From Hyphomicrobium sp. (lineage in GTDB: Bacteria; Pseudomonadota; Alphaproteobacteria; Rhizobiales; Hyphomicrobiaceae): a DNA stretch of 64,000 nucleotides. The stretch is from NCBI GenBank assembly GCA_016793445.1, contig JAEUME010000003.1, forward strand, positions 1 through 64,000, written 5' to 3'. A program made the translations under genes and the position numbers. Below the pieces are notes generated by a model. That model was given only the letters and a program-made list of their open reading frames with translations. It made no database searches and had not been told where the DNA came from. Of this stretch, positions 19,465-29,146 are shown in pieces; the first letter of the stretch is position 1; each line of letters begins with the position of its first letter.

Positions 19465-20427
19465 GTGATTATGAGACTCATCCCGAACTTCAAGGGCTTC
19501 GATCTCTTTCCGCATGACCTGCGGTTGCCGTTCATGCGCTTCAAAGGGCCCGCGCTCGCGCTGTCGATTATCGCCATGCTGCTGTCGTTGGTGCTGGTTG
19601 CCGTCAACGGGCTCAACTACGGCGTCGACTTCAAGGGCGGTTCCATGATCGAGCTGCAGTCGAAGTCGGGACCTGCCGACGTCGCCAAGCTGCGTTCCGA
19701 TCTTTCCGGTACTGTGTCGGGCACCGTTCAGATCCAGCAGTTCGGCACTCCTGATAACGTGTTGATCCGCATCGAGGAGCAGCCGGGCGGAGAAGCGGCC
19801 CAGCAGGCCGCATTAAAGAAGGTGATCGATACGGTGGGCGCGGGCTATACGCAGCGCCGCGTCGAGGTCGTGGGGCCTGCGGTCTCCAATGAATTGCGCC
19901 AGACCGGTCTCATCGCGGTCGCCGCGGGTATCCTTGCCATCGTGCTTTACGTCTGGTTCCGCTTCGAGTGGCAGTTCGCTGTAGGCGCCGTCCTCGCGCT
20001 CACCCATGACGTGCTCGTTGTCATGGGAATCTTCGCCTTCTTCCAGTTTGAGTTCGACCTCTCGACGGTCGCGGCGTTGCTCACCATTCTGGGCTACTCC
20101 GTCAACGACACCGTCGTCGTGTCAGATCGCATCCGCGAGAACTTGCGCAAGTTCAAGAAGATGGAGCTCAATGAGCTGCTCAATCTGTCGATCAATGAAA
20201 CTCTCTCTCGCACGATTTTAACGGGCGTGACGGCGATCGTGGTGCTGGTCGCTCTCTATATCTTCGGTGGCGAGGTGATCCGTAACTTCAACTTCGCGAT
20301 GCTCCTGGGCGTGCTTATCGGCACCTATTCGTCGATATTCATTGCGGCGCCGCTTCTGGGCTATCTGGGCGTCAAGCGCGACTGGAGCGAAACGCAGGCG
20401 AAGGGTAACGCACCCGCGCGCGCGTAA
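19465..20427 (+). CDS. secF: Protein translocase subunit SecF
   Basis: Partner of SecD in the export motor. The 320-residue product shows GVDFKGGSMIEL after the first helix, a short periplasmic head with NVLIRIEEQPGG, and the RND helices with LGYSVNDTVVVSDRIREN, containing the conserved Asp and Arg. GGAG lies ten bases before a GTG at 19465, which is used here; the ATG at 19471 would remove two residues, and the TTG at 19447 would add six. The C-terminal LLGYLGVKRDW is normal. Continues directly into the Mth938-like gene 21 bases later. Confidence 0.95.
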   Translation: MIMRLIPNFKGFDLFPHDLRLPFMRFKGPALALSIIAMLLSLVLVAVNGLNYGVDFKGGSMIELQSKSGPADVAKLRSDLSGTVSGTVQIQQFGTPDNVLIRIEEQPGGEAAQQAALKKVIDTVGAGYTQRRVEVVGPAVSNELRQTGLIAVAAGILAIVLYVWFRFEWQFAVGAVLALTHDVLVVMGIFAFFQFEFDLSTVAALLTILGYSVNDTVVVSDRIRENLRKFKKMELNELLNLSINETLSRTILTGVTAIVVLVALYIFGGEVIRNFNFAMLLGVLIGTYSSIFIAAPLLGYLGVKRDWSETQAKGNAPARA

Positions 20428-20448
20428 CGCCTGCAGGATGGCCCGCCC

Positions 20449-20823
20449 ATGAAGCTCGAAGGCCGATACCCCTACGAGGCGGAGCTGACGGCCTATGGCA
20501 ATGGCGGCTTCCGCTTTGCAGACATGAGCCATAAGGGCTCTATCCTCTGCCTGCCGAGTGGCATTTATGCCTGGGAGCCGGTGTCCGCGGAAAGCTTGAC
20601 GCTTGACCACTTCTCACGCGTTTTGTCGGAGATGAAGCCGCAATCCGTTCTTCTGCTCGGCACGGGAAAGACGCAGATCTTCCCCGGCGCGGAGTTGACG
20701 CGGGCTTTCACGCAAGCCGGCATCGGTCTGGAGCCCATGTCGACGGGCGCGGCAGCACGGACCTACAATATTCTTCTCGCCGAAAAGCGCGCGGTTGGGG
20801 CGGCGTTGATCGCCGTCGATTGA
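20449..20823 (+). CDS. Mth938-like protein (NDUFAF3 homologue)
   Basis: The 124-residue protein belongs to the Mth938/DUF498 group; its human relative NDUFAF3 helps assemble the membrane arm of respiratory complex I. Family features are the opening region YPYEAELTAYGNGGFRF, the central GSILCLPSGIYAWEP, and LLLGTGKTQIFPGAEL near residue 65. There are no catalytic motifs. Its place behind secF and before the next gene, a homologue of NDUFAF6, is a recurrent alphaproteobacterial arrangement and hints at a role in insertion or assembly of membrane complexes. That role in bacteria is inference. Confidence 0.88.
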   Translation: MKLEGRYPYEAELTAYGNGGFRFADMSHKGSILCLPSGIYAWEPVSAESLTLDHFSRVLSEMKPQSVLLLGTGKTQIFPGAELTRAFTQAGIGLEPMSTGAAARTYNILLAEKRAVGAALIAVD

Positions 20824-20850
20824 AACCTGGTCTTAGGCGGGAGGGAACCG

Positions 20851-21705
20851 GTGGCGGATGGGTCGGACAGCAGCGATGCCCAATCTGGCCTCGACGTGAT
20901 CCGCGAAAGTGCCCGTGCCCATGAGCCGGATCGCTATATTGCGGCCTTGCTGTCTCCGGCCCCGGCGCGCGCGCACCTCATTGCACTTGCCGCGTTTACG
21001 GGCGAGATCAACAAGATCTCTCGTGTCGTCTCTGATCCGCATCTGGCAGAGATCCGCCTGCAATGGTGGCGCGATGCCGTACTCGCGCCGCAGGCGGTTT
21101 CGACCGGCAATCCGGTAGCGGACGCGATGATTTCCGTGGTTGCGGGGCGAGAGGATTTGCGTGCCTTGACCGATACGTGGCTCGATGTTTTGGCGCAGAC
21201 GTTCTATCAGGCCGAGCCCGCATCCGAGGCGGCGCTTTTCACTGAAATGGAAGTTCTCGAAGGCACGCCCTTTTTGCTCGCCGCGCGGATATGCGGCGCG
21301 CCCGCGACATCCCAGCTGAATGAGACGTCCAAGACCGCAGGCCGCGCTTACGGCCTGTCACGGCTGGGTCTTGCCATGGCGCAAAGCCTTGCCCGCAACC
21401 GTTTGCCCCTACCGAAACTGCCGGAAGCAGGATGGAGCCCGCGGAGCACCGCAGAACCGCTTAATCAGGTGCTTGCCAAGCGCTACATCGCCCAGCAGGC
21501 GCGCGCCGCACGCGACGCTGTGCGGCCCCAATTCCGGCATGGCTCTCCTGCGCAACGCGCGGCCCTGCTACCGCTTGCCCTCGTTGAGCCCTATTTACGC
21601 GCTTGTGAGAAGCAAGACCATGATTTGCTGCGGGATATTGGCGGCGTTGCGCCGCTCGTTCGTGTCTGGCGGATTTGGCGCGCCCATCTGACGGGACGTC
21701 TCTAG
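20851..21705 (+). CDS. Squalene/phytoene synthase-family protein (NDUFAF6-like)
   Basis: The 284-residue product has the fold of head-to-head prenyl synthases. The N-terminal region contains DRYIAALLSPAPARAHLIALAAFTGEI and HLAEIRLQWWRDAV, which match the NDUFAF6 branch better than true phytoene synthases. The two Asp-rich DxxxD metal motifs of active synthases are not evident, since the segments read TGEINKI and GRAYGLSRLG, so catalysis on prenyl diphosphate is doubtful. The start is GTG at 20851. It follows the Mth938-like gene by 27 bases. A complex I assembly role is suggested by the human relative; it might alternatively retain an unknown lipid activity. Confidence 0.82.
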   Translation: MADGSDSSDAQSGLDVIRESARAHEPDRYIAALLSPAPARAHLIALAAFTGEINKISRVVSDPHLAEIRLQWWRDAVLAPQAVSTGNPVADAMISVVAGREDLRALTDTWLDVLAQTFYQAEPASEAALFTEMEVLEGTPFLLAARICGAPATSQLNETSKTAGRAYGLSRLGLAMAQSLARNRLPLPKLPEAGWSPRSTAEPLNQVLAKRYIAQQARAARDAVRPQFRHGSPAQRAALLPLALVEPYLRACEKQDHDLLRDIGGVAPLVRVWRIWRAHLTGRL

Positions 21706-21727
21706 GGGTAACACTGAGCGGACAAGG

Positions 21728-24193
21728 ATGAGCGGATTGGCACGCCGACGCTGCGGTTTCAGGAATTATGCACTGGCAGGTGTTCGCCGCGCGCTCGCCG
21801 GCCTGCTTGCTGTGCTGGCACTTGGCACCCTCTCCTCCGGGGCCGTGGACGCCGCACCTCTTCTCAAGTGGCGGGTTGAAAATCCTTTCAGGCTGTTCAC
21901 CGATCCGGCTGACAGCGAGATTCATCGCGGCACCTTCGAAGCCCTTTCCCCCCAGGAGCGGATGACGACGCCCATCCTGTCCGCCGAGCGCGCCCTGCAA
22001 CTGCGCCATGAGCAGGACGGCTGGGCGGAGACGATGTATCGCAAGACCTGCTGGGACAGGAAGGACAACCGCTACGGCTGCGCTGAATACACCGACTACA
22101 TGAACCCGGAAGATCATCGCGTGCGGGCTCATATCGAGGGGCTCGAGGAGGCGGCGGGTCTGTCATGCCGGTGGCTCACTGCACCCCATGGCGGTGGCGA
22201 TTTTCGCGGCAAGGCCGTGACACAGCTGTGCAACGAGCCGTTCTTCTTGAGCGTACCGTATCCCGATGGCGCGGAAGTCAAGGTGGAGATCGGCGGGCGC
22301 GAATTTCTGCGTGCCGACATCAAGGTCAGCGATCTGCTGATCGTCGGCCTTGGCGACAGCTTCGCATCCGGTGAAGGCAATCCGGACGTTCCCGTGCGCT
22401 TCTCGCGTGACCGTACCGCCGATTATGGCAAGTCGGATACCTCGTCTGATCTGTCGGGCTATCCTGCGCGCATAGGAAACTGGCGTCAGATCGGCGATCG
22501 CGCGTTCATCGAGCAGAACGCGCGCTGGCAGGATCAAGCGTGCCATCGCTCGCTCTATTCGCATCAGTTTCGCGCCGCCTTGCAGCTTGCGGTGGAGGAT
22601 CCCCATCGCGCCGTGACTTACGCCGGGTTTGCCTGCTCGGGCGCTGAAGTCACCTTTGGCCTGTTCCTGCGCTACAAGGGCAACGAATGGGTGCCCAATC
22701 CGCCCGTGCTCTCGCAGATCTCGGCGGCCGCGCAGGCGCAATGCGGCGATCATCGCAGCGAGGCTGTCGACCTGCCAGAAGCCTATCACATCAACGGACG
22801 CATTCCGGAGTTGAAGGGCGGACTGGTGATGCGCAAATGTCCGATGGAGCACGCGCGCAAGATCGATCTGGTCTACGTCTCCATCGGTGGAAACGACGTG
22901 GGGTTTTCCCGGCTCGTCGCCAACGCAATCCTTGCCGATCAGTCGTATCTCAAATGGCTGGGCGGTTGGATCGGCGAAGTGCACGGACAAGCTGAGGCAC
23001 AAAGCCAGATCGCGCGTCTTGGCGTGCGCTACAAGTCATTGAACCGCGCCCTGCACAATCTCCTCTACATTCCCTGGAACGAAAGCGACCGCATCGTTCT
23101 CACAGGCTATCCCGGCATGGCGCTGACGGGCGATGGCAGCGAGACCTGCAAGGATGGCCGCGCGGGCATGGAGATCGTGCCTGACTTCCGCTTGAGCGAG
23201 CAGAAACTGCGCGAAGGGACTTGGATTGGCGACAAGCTGCATCGCACGATGCGCGAAAGCGCCTATGCCTACGGCTGGACGTTTACCGAGACGCACCGGC
23301 GCTCCTTCATCGACCGAGGCATCTGTTCGGGCATTTTGGGTGATGGGACGACCATCGCGGATGAACTGCGTCTGCCGCGCAAGACGGGCGAAAAGTGGTT
23401 TCCCTATAACCCGGCCGATTTTCGAGCCTACACGACGCGCCGGCGTTGGTTCCGCACGCCCAACGACGCCTTCATGACGGGCAACTTTCACGTTGCCGCA
23501 TCGATGCTGACCAAGGTATTGAAACTGGAGGATCTTTCGTGGTTCCAGCTGTTGCTGGCCTCGACCTATTCGGGCGCATTCCATCCCACCGCGGAAGGGC
23601 AGGCGGCGATGGCTGATGCGGTGGCGGAGAAATCGCGCGTGGTGCTGACCAAGCACGGGCAGGGCAGTGAGCGCGAGCGTGAGGTGGAGGAAGATGTTCC
23701 TCCAGCGCCCGCCGAGGAGCCCTGGATTCCCGAGCCTGATATCAGCGGCTTGACGAAGCCCTCTCCAACGCCTGCGGAGCTTGGGCAAACCAATCCTAAT
23801 CCGCCCGCGCCGGAATATGACGAGATGCAGCCGCGCGCCGCTGGGAACGCGCCCACGGCCGCGCGTGCATCCCCTGCCGTGCCCGCTGCGCCGTCTTCAT
23901 CGACAACTACTCAGCCAGATGCCCCGGCCGTGCCAAGTGCAGAGCCTGTTGCGGCCGTACCGCAAGGTCCGCGCGTCTCTTCCGAGCCGCCAGCGGTGCC
24001 ACCAATTGAAGAGCCTGTGTCTGAGAGCCCTGAGGTCAATTTACCCGCGCCGACGGATCCTGCATTGGAGCTGCCAACGTTGCCCGAGCCGGGCGTGGCC
24101 GGCCCAGCGGTTGGCGCGCCAGATCCCGGTGTGCGCATGGAGCCGCTTCCCGATGTAGGCAGCGGACAATCTGCGTCCGAGGCTCAGCAGTAG
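21728..24193 (+). CDS. Large secreted SGNH/GDSL hydrolase with Pro-rich C terminus
   Basis: The 821-residue protein has a Sec signal peptide (ALAGLLAVLALGTLSS, cleavage near VDA-A at 42). Block I of the SGNH family reads GLGDSFASGEGNP with the likely nucleophile Ser211, block III reads IGGNDVGFS around Asn389, and block V is FHPTAEGQAAMAD with His619. No Asp stands three residues before that His, so a Ser-His dyad or another acid is implied. About 30 Trp/Tyr-rich residues and several Cys lie between. From about 645 to 821 the chain is Pro/Ala/Glu/Ser-rich and probably extended. It likely cleaves esters on a carbohydrate or lipid outside the cytoplasm; the substrate is unknown. The stop lies 47 bases from convergent trmFO. 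Confidence 0.8.
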   Translation: MSGLARRRCGFRNYALAGVRRALAGLLAVLALGTLSSGAVDAAPLLKWRVENPFRLFTDPADSEIHRGTFEALSPQERMTTPILSAERALQLRHEQDGWAETMYRKTCWDRKDNRYGCAEYTDYMNPEDHRVRAHIEGLEEAAGLSCRWLTAPHGGGDFRGKAVTQLCNEPFFLSVPYPDGAEVKVEIGGREFLRADIKVSDLLIVGLGDSFASGEGNPDVPVRFSRDRTADYGKSDTSSDLSGYPARIGNWRQIGDRAFIEQNARWQDQACHRSLYSHQFRAALQLAVEDPHRAVTYAGFACSGAEVTFGLFLRYKGNEWVPNPPVLSQISAAAQAQCGDHRSEAVDLPEAYHINGRIPELKGGLVMRKCPMEHARKIDLVYVSIGGNDVGFSRLVANAILADQSYLKWLGGWIGEVHGQAEAQSQIARLGVRYKSLNRALHNLLYIPWNESDRIVLTGYPGMALTGDGSETCKDGRAGMEIVPDFRLSEQKLREGTWIGDKLHRTMRESAYAYGWTFTETHRRSFIDRGICSGILGDGTTIADELRLPRKTGEKWFPYNPADFRAYTTRRRWFRTPNDAFMTGNFHVAASMLTKVLKLEDLSWFQLLLASTYSGAFHPTAEGQAAMADAVAEKSRVVLTKHGQGSEREREVEEDVPPAPAEEPWIPEPDISGLTKPSPTPAELGQTNPNPPAPEYDEMQPRAAGNAPTAARASPAVPAAPSSSTTTQPDAPAVPSAEPVAAVPQGPRVSSEPPAVPPIEEPVSESPEVNLPAPTDPALELPTLPEPGVAGPAVGAPDPGVRMEPLPDVGSGQSASEAQQ

Positions 24194-24240
24194 GAGCCGC
24201 CTCGAAGCCGCGACGCCTTTTTCAGGCGCTCGCATTCATG

Positions 24241-25647
24241 TCAGCGCCCGGCCAGCCAGCCGCCGAGATCGGACAGCGCCCGCCGCGACATCGCCTGCTT
24301 TTTGGCGCGGCCGCGCTCGGGCCCCTTGAGCTTCTTGCCGCCGGCATCGTGGGTTGGTGCGGCGGGCAGATCGGGCAGCAGCCCATAGTTGATATTCATG
24401 GGCTGGAACGAGCGCGCACCGCGAGTCCCCTCGTCCTCGGCAATCAGATGTCCGCCTGTGATGTGATTGAGGAGCGCGCCGAGCGCGGTCGTGGCGGGAG
24501 GCGGCATGAGCGGCCGGCCAATAGCCTGCGCCGCAGCGAAGCGGCCTGCAAGCAACCCGATTGCCGCGCTTTCCACGTAGCCTTCCACGCCCGTTATTTG
24601 GCCTGCAAAGCGCAGCCGCGGCGTCGCCTTCAACCGCAATTGGCTGTCGAGCAGCTTGGGCGAGTTGATATAGGTGTTGCGGTGGAGCCCGCCGAGCCGC
24701 GCGAACTCCGCGTTCTCCAGACCAGGGATCATGCGGAAGACACGCACCTGCTCGCCATGCTTCAGCTTGGTCTGGAAGCCGACCATGTTCCAAAGCGTGC
24801 CGAGCGCGTTGTCCTGGCGCAATTGCACAACCGCGTAAGGCCAGCGGCCCGTACGCGGATCGTCGAGACCGACGGGTTTCATCGGGCCATAGCGCAGCGT
24901 GTCGCGTCCGCGCTCGGCCATGACCTCAACGGGCAGGCAGCCGTCGAAGTAGGGTGTGCTGGCCTCCCATTCCTTGAAAATTGTCTTGTCGCCGGCCAGC
25001 AGCGCGTCGACGAAGGCTTCATACTGCGGCTTATTCATGGGGCAGTTGATGTAATCGGCCCCGGTCCCTGCGGGTCCTGTCTTGCCGTAGCGGGACTGGA
25101 ACCATGCGATCGACGTATCGATGGAATCCCGGTGGATGACGGGCGCAATGGCATCGAAGAATGCGAGCGAGCCCTCGTCCGTCAGCTTGCCGATGGCCTC
25201 GCTGAGCGCAGGCGATGTGAGCGGCCCCGTCGCAATGACGGCGTTGCTCCAATCTTGGGGCGGCAGCCCTGCAATCTCGCCGCGTTCGATGGTGATGAGC
25301 GGATGCTCGGCAAGGCGGCGCGTCACCTCTTGCGAGAACGCGTCGCGGTCGACGGCCAACGCACCGCCGGCAGGCAGTTTGTGGGCATCGCCCGCCGCCA
25401 TGATGAGCGAGCCCGCGCGCCGCATCTCCTCGTGCAGCAGGCCAACGGCATTGTTCTCCCAATCGTCGGAGCGGAACGAGTTGGAGCAGACGAGTTCGGC
25501 GCAGCCGTCCGTCTTGTGCGCGTCCGTCATGCGCGTGGGCCGCATCTCATGCAGGATGGCGCGGACGCCTGCAGAGGCGATCTGATGGGCGGCTTCCGAG
25601 CCTGCGAGGCCCGCGCCGATAACGTGGATAGGATCTAATGGGCTCAT
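24241..25647 (-). CDS. trmFO: Methylenetetrahydrofolate-tRNA-(uracil-54-C5) methyltransferase TrmFO
   Basis: Forms ribothymidine at position 54 of tRNAs using methylenetetrahydrofolate and FADH2. The 468-residue protein starts [20 protein letters not shown], with the GxGxxG FAD-binding fold, and has the family block [24 protein letters not shown] with its conserved Cys, plus [14 protein letters not shown] and [11 protein letters not shown] near the C terminus. A long in-frame extension to 26082 exists on this strand but overlaps the mntH coding sequence and has no family support, so the ATG at 25647 is the start. Transcribed together with or just downstream of mntH, 53 bases apart. Confidence 0.96.
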   Translation of the reverse strand: MSPLDPIHVIGAGLAGSEAAHQIASAGVRAILHEMRPTRMTDAHKTDGCAELVCSNSFRSDDWENNAVGLLHEEMRRAGSLIMAAGDAHKLPAGGALAVDRDAFSQEVTRRLAEHPLITIERGEIAGLPPQDWSNAVIATGPLTSPALSEAIGKLTDEGSLAFFDAIAPVIHRDSIDTSIAWFQSRYGKTGPAGTGADYINCPMNKPQYEAFVDALLAGDKTIFKEWEASTPYFDGCLPVEVMAERGRDTLRYGPMKPVGLDDPRTGRWPYAVVQLRQDNALGTLWNMVGFQTKLKHGEQVRVFRMIPGLENAEFARLGGLHRNTYINSPKLLDSQLRLKATPRLRFAGQITGVEGYVESAAIGLLAGRFAAAQAIGRPLMPPPATTALGALLNHITGGHLIAEDEGTRGARSFQPMNINYGLLPDLPAAPTHDAGGKKLKGPERGRAKKQAMSRRALSDLGGWLAGR

Positions 25648-25700
25648 GGGGCGCGTTCTAGCGCCTAAACCCCGCAGATCGCAATACGAAGCCGCCCGCG

Positions 25701-27092
25701 TCAATGGCCGCCGGTAAGGCCGCCGGTGGCGAAATCGAAGATCAGTTTGATGTTCAGCGCGATAATGAGGGCAGCAATGAGGGTCGCGGTGATGGTCAGC
25801 CACCTTGGAGAGGTCATCTCGCCCATCTTTGCGCGTTGGCCCGTGAACAGAACGAGTGGCACGACGGCGAATGGCAGCTGCAGACTCAAGACGACTTGAC
25901 TGAGGATGAGAAGCTGCGTGGTCGCCGCTTCGCCCGAGAAAATGGTCACGCCGGCCGCCGGGACGATGGCGATCATGCGCGTGATGAGGCGGCGCAGCCA
26001 TGGTTCCAGCCTGATGTCGATAAAGCCTTCCATCACGGCCTGTCCTGCGAGCGTCGCCGTCACGGTCGAGTTGAGACCGCATAAGAGCAGCGCGACAGCA
26101 AAGAGCGTGGGGGCCAATGCGGAGCCTAGCAGCGGTGCCAGGAGGTCGTAGGCGCGCGAGAGGTCCGCGACATCCGACAGTCCGGCTTTGTGGAACGTCG
26201 CGGCCGCGAGGATGAGAATGGAAGCGTTGACGAGTAGCGCCAGCATAAGCGCGACCGTGGAGTCGATGGTGGCGAATTTCAGCGCCTCGCGCTTCTCGGG
26301 CACCGAGCGGCCGAAGGCGCGTGTGCCGACGATGGCCGAGTGCAAATAGAGATTATGCGGCATGACCGTCGCACCGATAATACCGAGCGCGATGTAGAGC
26401 ATCTGCGGGTTTGTTACGATCTCGGTCGTGGGAGCGAAGCCTGCGAACACCTCGCGCCATTCGGGATCGGCGAGCGCAACCTGCAGGGCAAAGCACACGG
26501 CGATGGCCGCCAGTCCGGCTATGATGAAAGCTTCCAGGTACCGAAAGCCGAGCCGCTGGAGGAAGAGCACAAGGAAGACGTCAAGCGCTGTAATGACGAC
26601 ACCGAAGGCCAGCGGGATGCCGAACAGCAGTTTCAAGCCGATGGCGGTGCCGATGACCTCCGCGACGTCGGTGGCCACGATGGCGGCTTCCGCCAACACC
26701 CACAGCGGCCAGGAGGTCCAGCGCGGGAAGCCGTCGCGACAGGCCTGAGCCAGATCGCGGCCCGAGCCGATGGCGAGGCGCGCAGCAAGGGACTGCAACA
26801 CGATAGCCATGATGTTGGACAGCAACGCGACGGTGAGCAGCGTGTAACCGAACTCTGCCCCGCCTGCGATCGAGGTCGCCCAGTTGCCGGGGTCCATATA
26901 GCCGACGGCAACCATGTAACCCGGTCCGAGGTAAGCGAGCAGCCGCCGCCACGCCGGACCGGAGCGGGCGACCGGAATAGTACGATGCACATCGTTGAGC
27001 GGTGCTTCGCCGCGCGGGCGCAGCCATCCACCACGGACGGGCGCAGGTGCGGGCATTCCGCCCGGAGACAGCACGTCGGTTCTCACGTCCAA
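25701..27092 (-). CDS. mntH: Nramp-type divalent metal (Mn2+/Fe2+) transporter
   Basis: Proton-coupled importer of Mn2+ and related ions in the inner membrane. The 463-residue product contains the family metal-site motif DPGNWATS in helix 1 and MPHNLYLHS in helix 6, and about eleven helices. A hydrophilic N terminus of about 50 residues with PPRG-like sequence precedes the first helix and is longer than in E. coli MntH. The ATG at 27092 lies about 45 bases downstream of a promoter-like sequence containing an imperfect palindrome (27138-27166), so metal-dependent control by a Fur-family protein such as Mur is plausible. trmFO follows it on the same strand. Confidence 0.93.
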   Translation of the reverse strand: MDVRTDVLSPGGMPAPAPVRGGWLRPRGEAPLNDVHRTIPVARSGPAWRRLLAYLGPGYMVAVGYMDPGNWATSIAGGAEFGYTLLTVALLSNIMAIVLQSLAARLAIGSGRDLAQACRDGFPRWTSWPLWVLAEAAIVATDVAEVIGTAIGLKLLFGIPLAFGVVITALDVFLVLFLQRLGFRYLEAFIIAGLAAIAVCFALQVALADPEWREVFAGFAPTTEIVTNPQMLYIALGIIGATVMPHNLYLHSAIVGTRAFGRSVPEKREALKFATIDSTVALMLALLVNASILILAAATFHKAGLSDVADLSRAYDLLAPLLGSALAPTLFAVALLLCGLNSTVTATLAGQAVMEGFIDIRLEPWLRRLITRMIAIVPAAGVTIFSGEAATTQLLILSQVVLSLQLPFAVVPLVLFTGQRAKMGEMTSPRWLTITATLIAALIIALNIKLIFDFATGGLTGGH

Positions 27093-27137
27093 ATTAGTGC
27101 TCCTTGGGCCCTCGCTCGCACGGATGTAGTCACATTA

Positions 27138-27166
27138 TTTAAAATGCTTCTAAAAGTCATTCGCAA
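27138..27166 (-). promoter_or_regulatory. Possible mntH promoter with overlapping operator
   Basis: Read on the minus strand the sequence is TTGCGA, seventeen bases, TTTAAA. Within the spacer the plus-strand bases 27143-27161, AATGCTTCTAAAAGTCATT, form an imperfect 19-base palindrome with AATG/CATT ends. The position is right for repression by a metal sensor, but the match to any published Mur or MntR box is not established here. Confidence 0.35.
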
Positions 27167-27358
27167 CTATAATTCATCCCCGGCAGCCTGAAAAGGGTCA
27201 ATGCAGCGCACCGACCGGGCGCCTTTGGCACCCTGCCCCGTGGGCTTGGCAGGACGACGAAGCCCGCCACGGCCATGCCGCTAGTGCGCCTTTGGCGCGC
27301 CATGTCTCGAGACTAAGCTCCCCTACGCCCGGTCGCATGTACGCGCCGGTATGAAAGG

Positions 27359-28459
27359 ATGAGCGCGAGCGCAATGTGGGGATATCAGCGGCGCCTGGCG
27401 CGCGATCTGGAGCGATGGAGCAAGGCGGGCTGGGTCAGCGCTGAGACCGCGGACATGATCCGCGCCGACGTTGCAAGAACGCCGGGTCTTTCGCTGCCGG
27501 GCGTGCTCGCCATGCTGGCCAGTATTCTACTGGGCTTCGCCGTCATGTCGTTTGTGGCGGCGCACTGGGAGGAAATTCCTCGGCTCGCTCGTCTTGGCCT
27601 TCTGTTTGCGTTGCTGTGGACGGGATATCTGGCGGCCGCGTTTTTCGAAGCGCGCGACATGCGCATCTTCCGCGATGCGGCGATTGTCGCAGCGCTCGCC
27701 GTGTTCGGCGCGACGATCATGCTTATCAGTCAGATGTTCCACATCGATGGCAACCCGCCCGACGGCATCCTGATGTGGTGGATCGGCGCGCTCGGCGCCG
27801 GCGTCATCTTGCGCTCGAACCCGGCGCTTGCATTTGCGATGGTGCTGGTGTGCGTGTGGAGCGGCGTGTGGATGTCGGAGCGTTCAGGGACGCACTGGCC
27901 GTTCCTGATCGGATGGGTGCTCGTGACGGCCGCCTTCGCATGGCAACGCTGGTGGCCGGGCGCGCACCTCTCGGCGCTGGCTTTGGCGGGGTTTGTCGTC
28001 AGTCTGGGCTATACGCTCACACAGGGCCACGCGCATGTTGTGCCGGTGGTTGCGGGGCTTTCGTGCGCACTCCTCGCAGCTGCAGTGGAAAAGCGGCACG
28101 ACATGGTTTCCGATTCCGCGCGCATCTTGATTATCTATGCGTCGGCTGCCGCGTTTGCGGGACTGTTAGCCTTGCAGTTCATCGAGCATACATCAGCGCG
28201 TGAACTTGCGGGCCTTGCCGCGGCCACCCTTCTTCTTTTGCTGGCGCTCATCTGGCATGGGCTTGAAAGCCGCAACCGCGGAGCGCTGTGGCTTGGCTAT
28301 GTGGCTTTCTCAATCGAGATCTTCGCCCTTTACGTGAAGACGGTCGGCACGCTTCTCGATACCTCCTTGTTCTTTCTCATTGCAGGATTGATCCTCGCAG
28401 GGCTCGCGGCTTTTGCGTGGCGCCTGCACAAGCGGCAGCTTCATGAGGTGACGGCATGA
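27359..28459 (+). CDS. DUF2157 membrane protein
   Basis: The 366-residue product begins with a cytoplasmic helical part (about 1-40, LARDLERWSKAGWVSAETADMIRAD) typical of DUF2157, followed by roughly ten hydrophobic helices. No catalytic motif is seen and the function is unknown. The ATG at 27359 is divergent from mntH with 266 bases between them. Its last codons overlap the start of the next gene by four bases (ATGA), which signals translational coupling. DUF2157 and GDYXXLXY proteins are usually found as a pair, so they are likely subunits or partners in the membrane. Confidence 0.85.
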   Translation: MSASAMWGYQRRLARDLERWSKAGWVSAETADMIRADVARTPGLSLPGVLAMLASILLGFAVMSFVAAHWEEIPRLARLGLLFALLWTGYLAAAFFEARDMRIFRDAAIVAALAVFGATIMLISQMFHIDGNPPDGILMWWIGALGAGVILRSNPALAFAMVLVCVWSGVWMSERSGTHWPFLIGWVLVTAAFAWQRWWPGAHLSALALAGFVVSLGYTLTQGHAHVVPVVAGLSCALLAAAVEKRHDMVSDSARILIIYASAAAFAGLLALQFIEHTSARELAGLAAATLLLLLALIWHGLESRNRGALWLGYVAFSIEIFALYVKTVGTLLDTSLFFLIAGLILAGLAAFAWRLHKRQLHEVTA

Positions 28460-29067
28460 TCGGAAAACCGGCGTCGCGCCTTTTTCTGGGTCTTGCCGTG
28501 CTTGTTGCGGCATTGCAGAGCGCCGCTCTAGCCTACATCGTTGTCGCGCGCGACCGGCTCTTGAAGACGGGCCGCGAGGTCGTTCTGAGCGTCACACCCG
28601 TCGATCCGCGAGATTTGTTTCGCGGCGACTACGTCACGCTGGGCTATGACATCACACGCATCTCGGGCGATGCGTTGGCCCCCAGGGGTGACGTGCCGGA
28701 AGGTATCGAACGCGGCGGTACGTTCTATGCCGTGCTGTCGCTGGACGCCGCCTCGAACACCTGGAGCGTCGCGCGTGTCTCGGCTGACTATCCCCGCGGC
28801 GTTGGCGCGGACGAGGTTGTCATCAAGGGGCGAGCGCGTGCGATCTACACGACCCCGGCGACCCGGCAGGAAGCTGGGACTGCAACGTTGCTTGGCCGTT
28901 ATGGCATCGAGTCCTACTTTGTGCCCGAAGGAACGGGCCGGGCTCTGGAAGAGAAAGTCCGCAGCCATTCCATCAAGGCCGTCGTGGCGGTTGGAGCCGA
29001 TGGAACGGCCGCTTTGAAGGGCCTGATCGTCGATGGGGAGCGGCGCGATCTGCCAGCCATCTTTTAG
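28456..29067 (+). CDS. GDYXXLXY-domain membrane-anchored protein
   Basis: The 203-residue protein has one N-terminal membrane helix (LFLGLAVLVAALQSAALAYIVV, about 9-30) and a periplasmic beta-rich domain carrying the defining motif RGDYVTLGY near residues 55-63, preceded by PVDPRDLF. A second conserved region, VARVSADYPRG, follows. It overlaps the DUF2157 gene by four bases and lacks its own clear ribosome binding site, so it is coupled to that gene. Function unknown; anchoring or stabilising the DUF2157 protein is one inference. Confidence 0.85.
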   Translation: MIGKPASRLFLGLAVLVAALQSAALAYIVVARDRLLKTGREVVLSVTPVDPRDLFRGDYVTLGYDITRISGDALAPRGDVPEGIERGGTFYAVLSLDAASNTWSVARVSADYPRGVGADEVVIKGRARAIYTTPATRQEAGTATLLGRYGIESYFVPEGTGRALEEKVRSHSIKAVVAVGADGTAALKGLIVDGERRDLPAIF

Positions 29068-29146
29068 CTTCACGATCAAGCAGAACATGCGCTAAGAGGG
29101 CGCCGGCCAAACAACTCGCAAAGAACCATTCCGGGAGCCTTTTAAG

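Noticed and set aside
24238..25638. Plus-strand frame of 466 codons opposite trmFO
   Set aside because: Antisense shadow in high-GC coding DNA; no family features or ribosome binding site.
25648..26082. Long N-terminal extension of trmFO in the same frame
   Set aside because: It overlaps mntH coding sequence, has an Arg/His-rich shadow composition, and the family starts exactly at the ATG at 25647.
27132..27155. Possible CtrA half-match TTAA-N7-CTAA before mntH
   Set aside because: The second half deviates from TTAAC and the same bases are better explained as promoter and operator.
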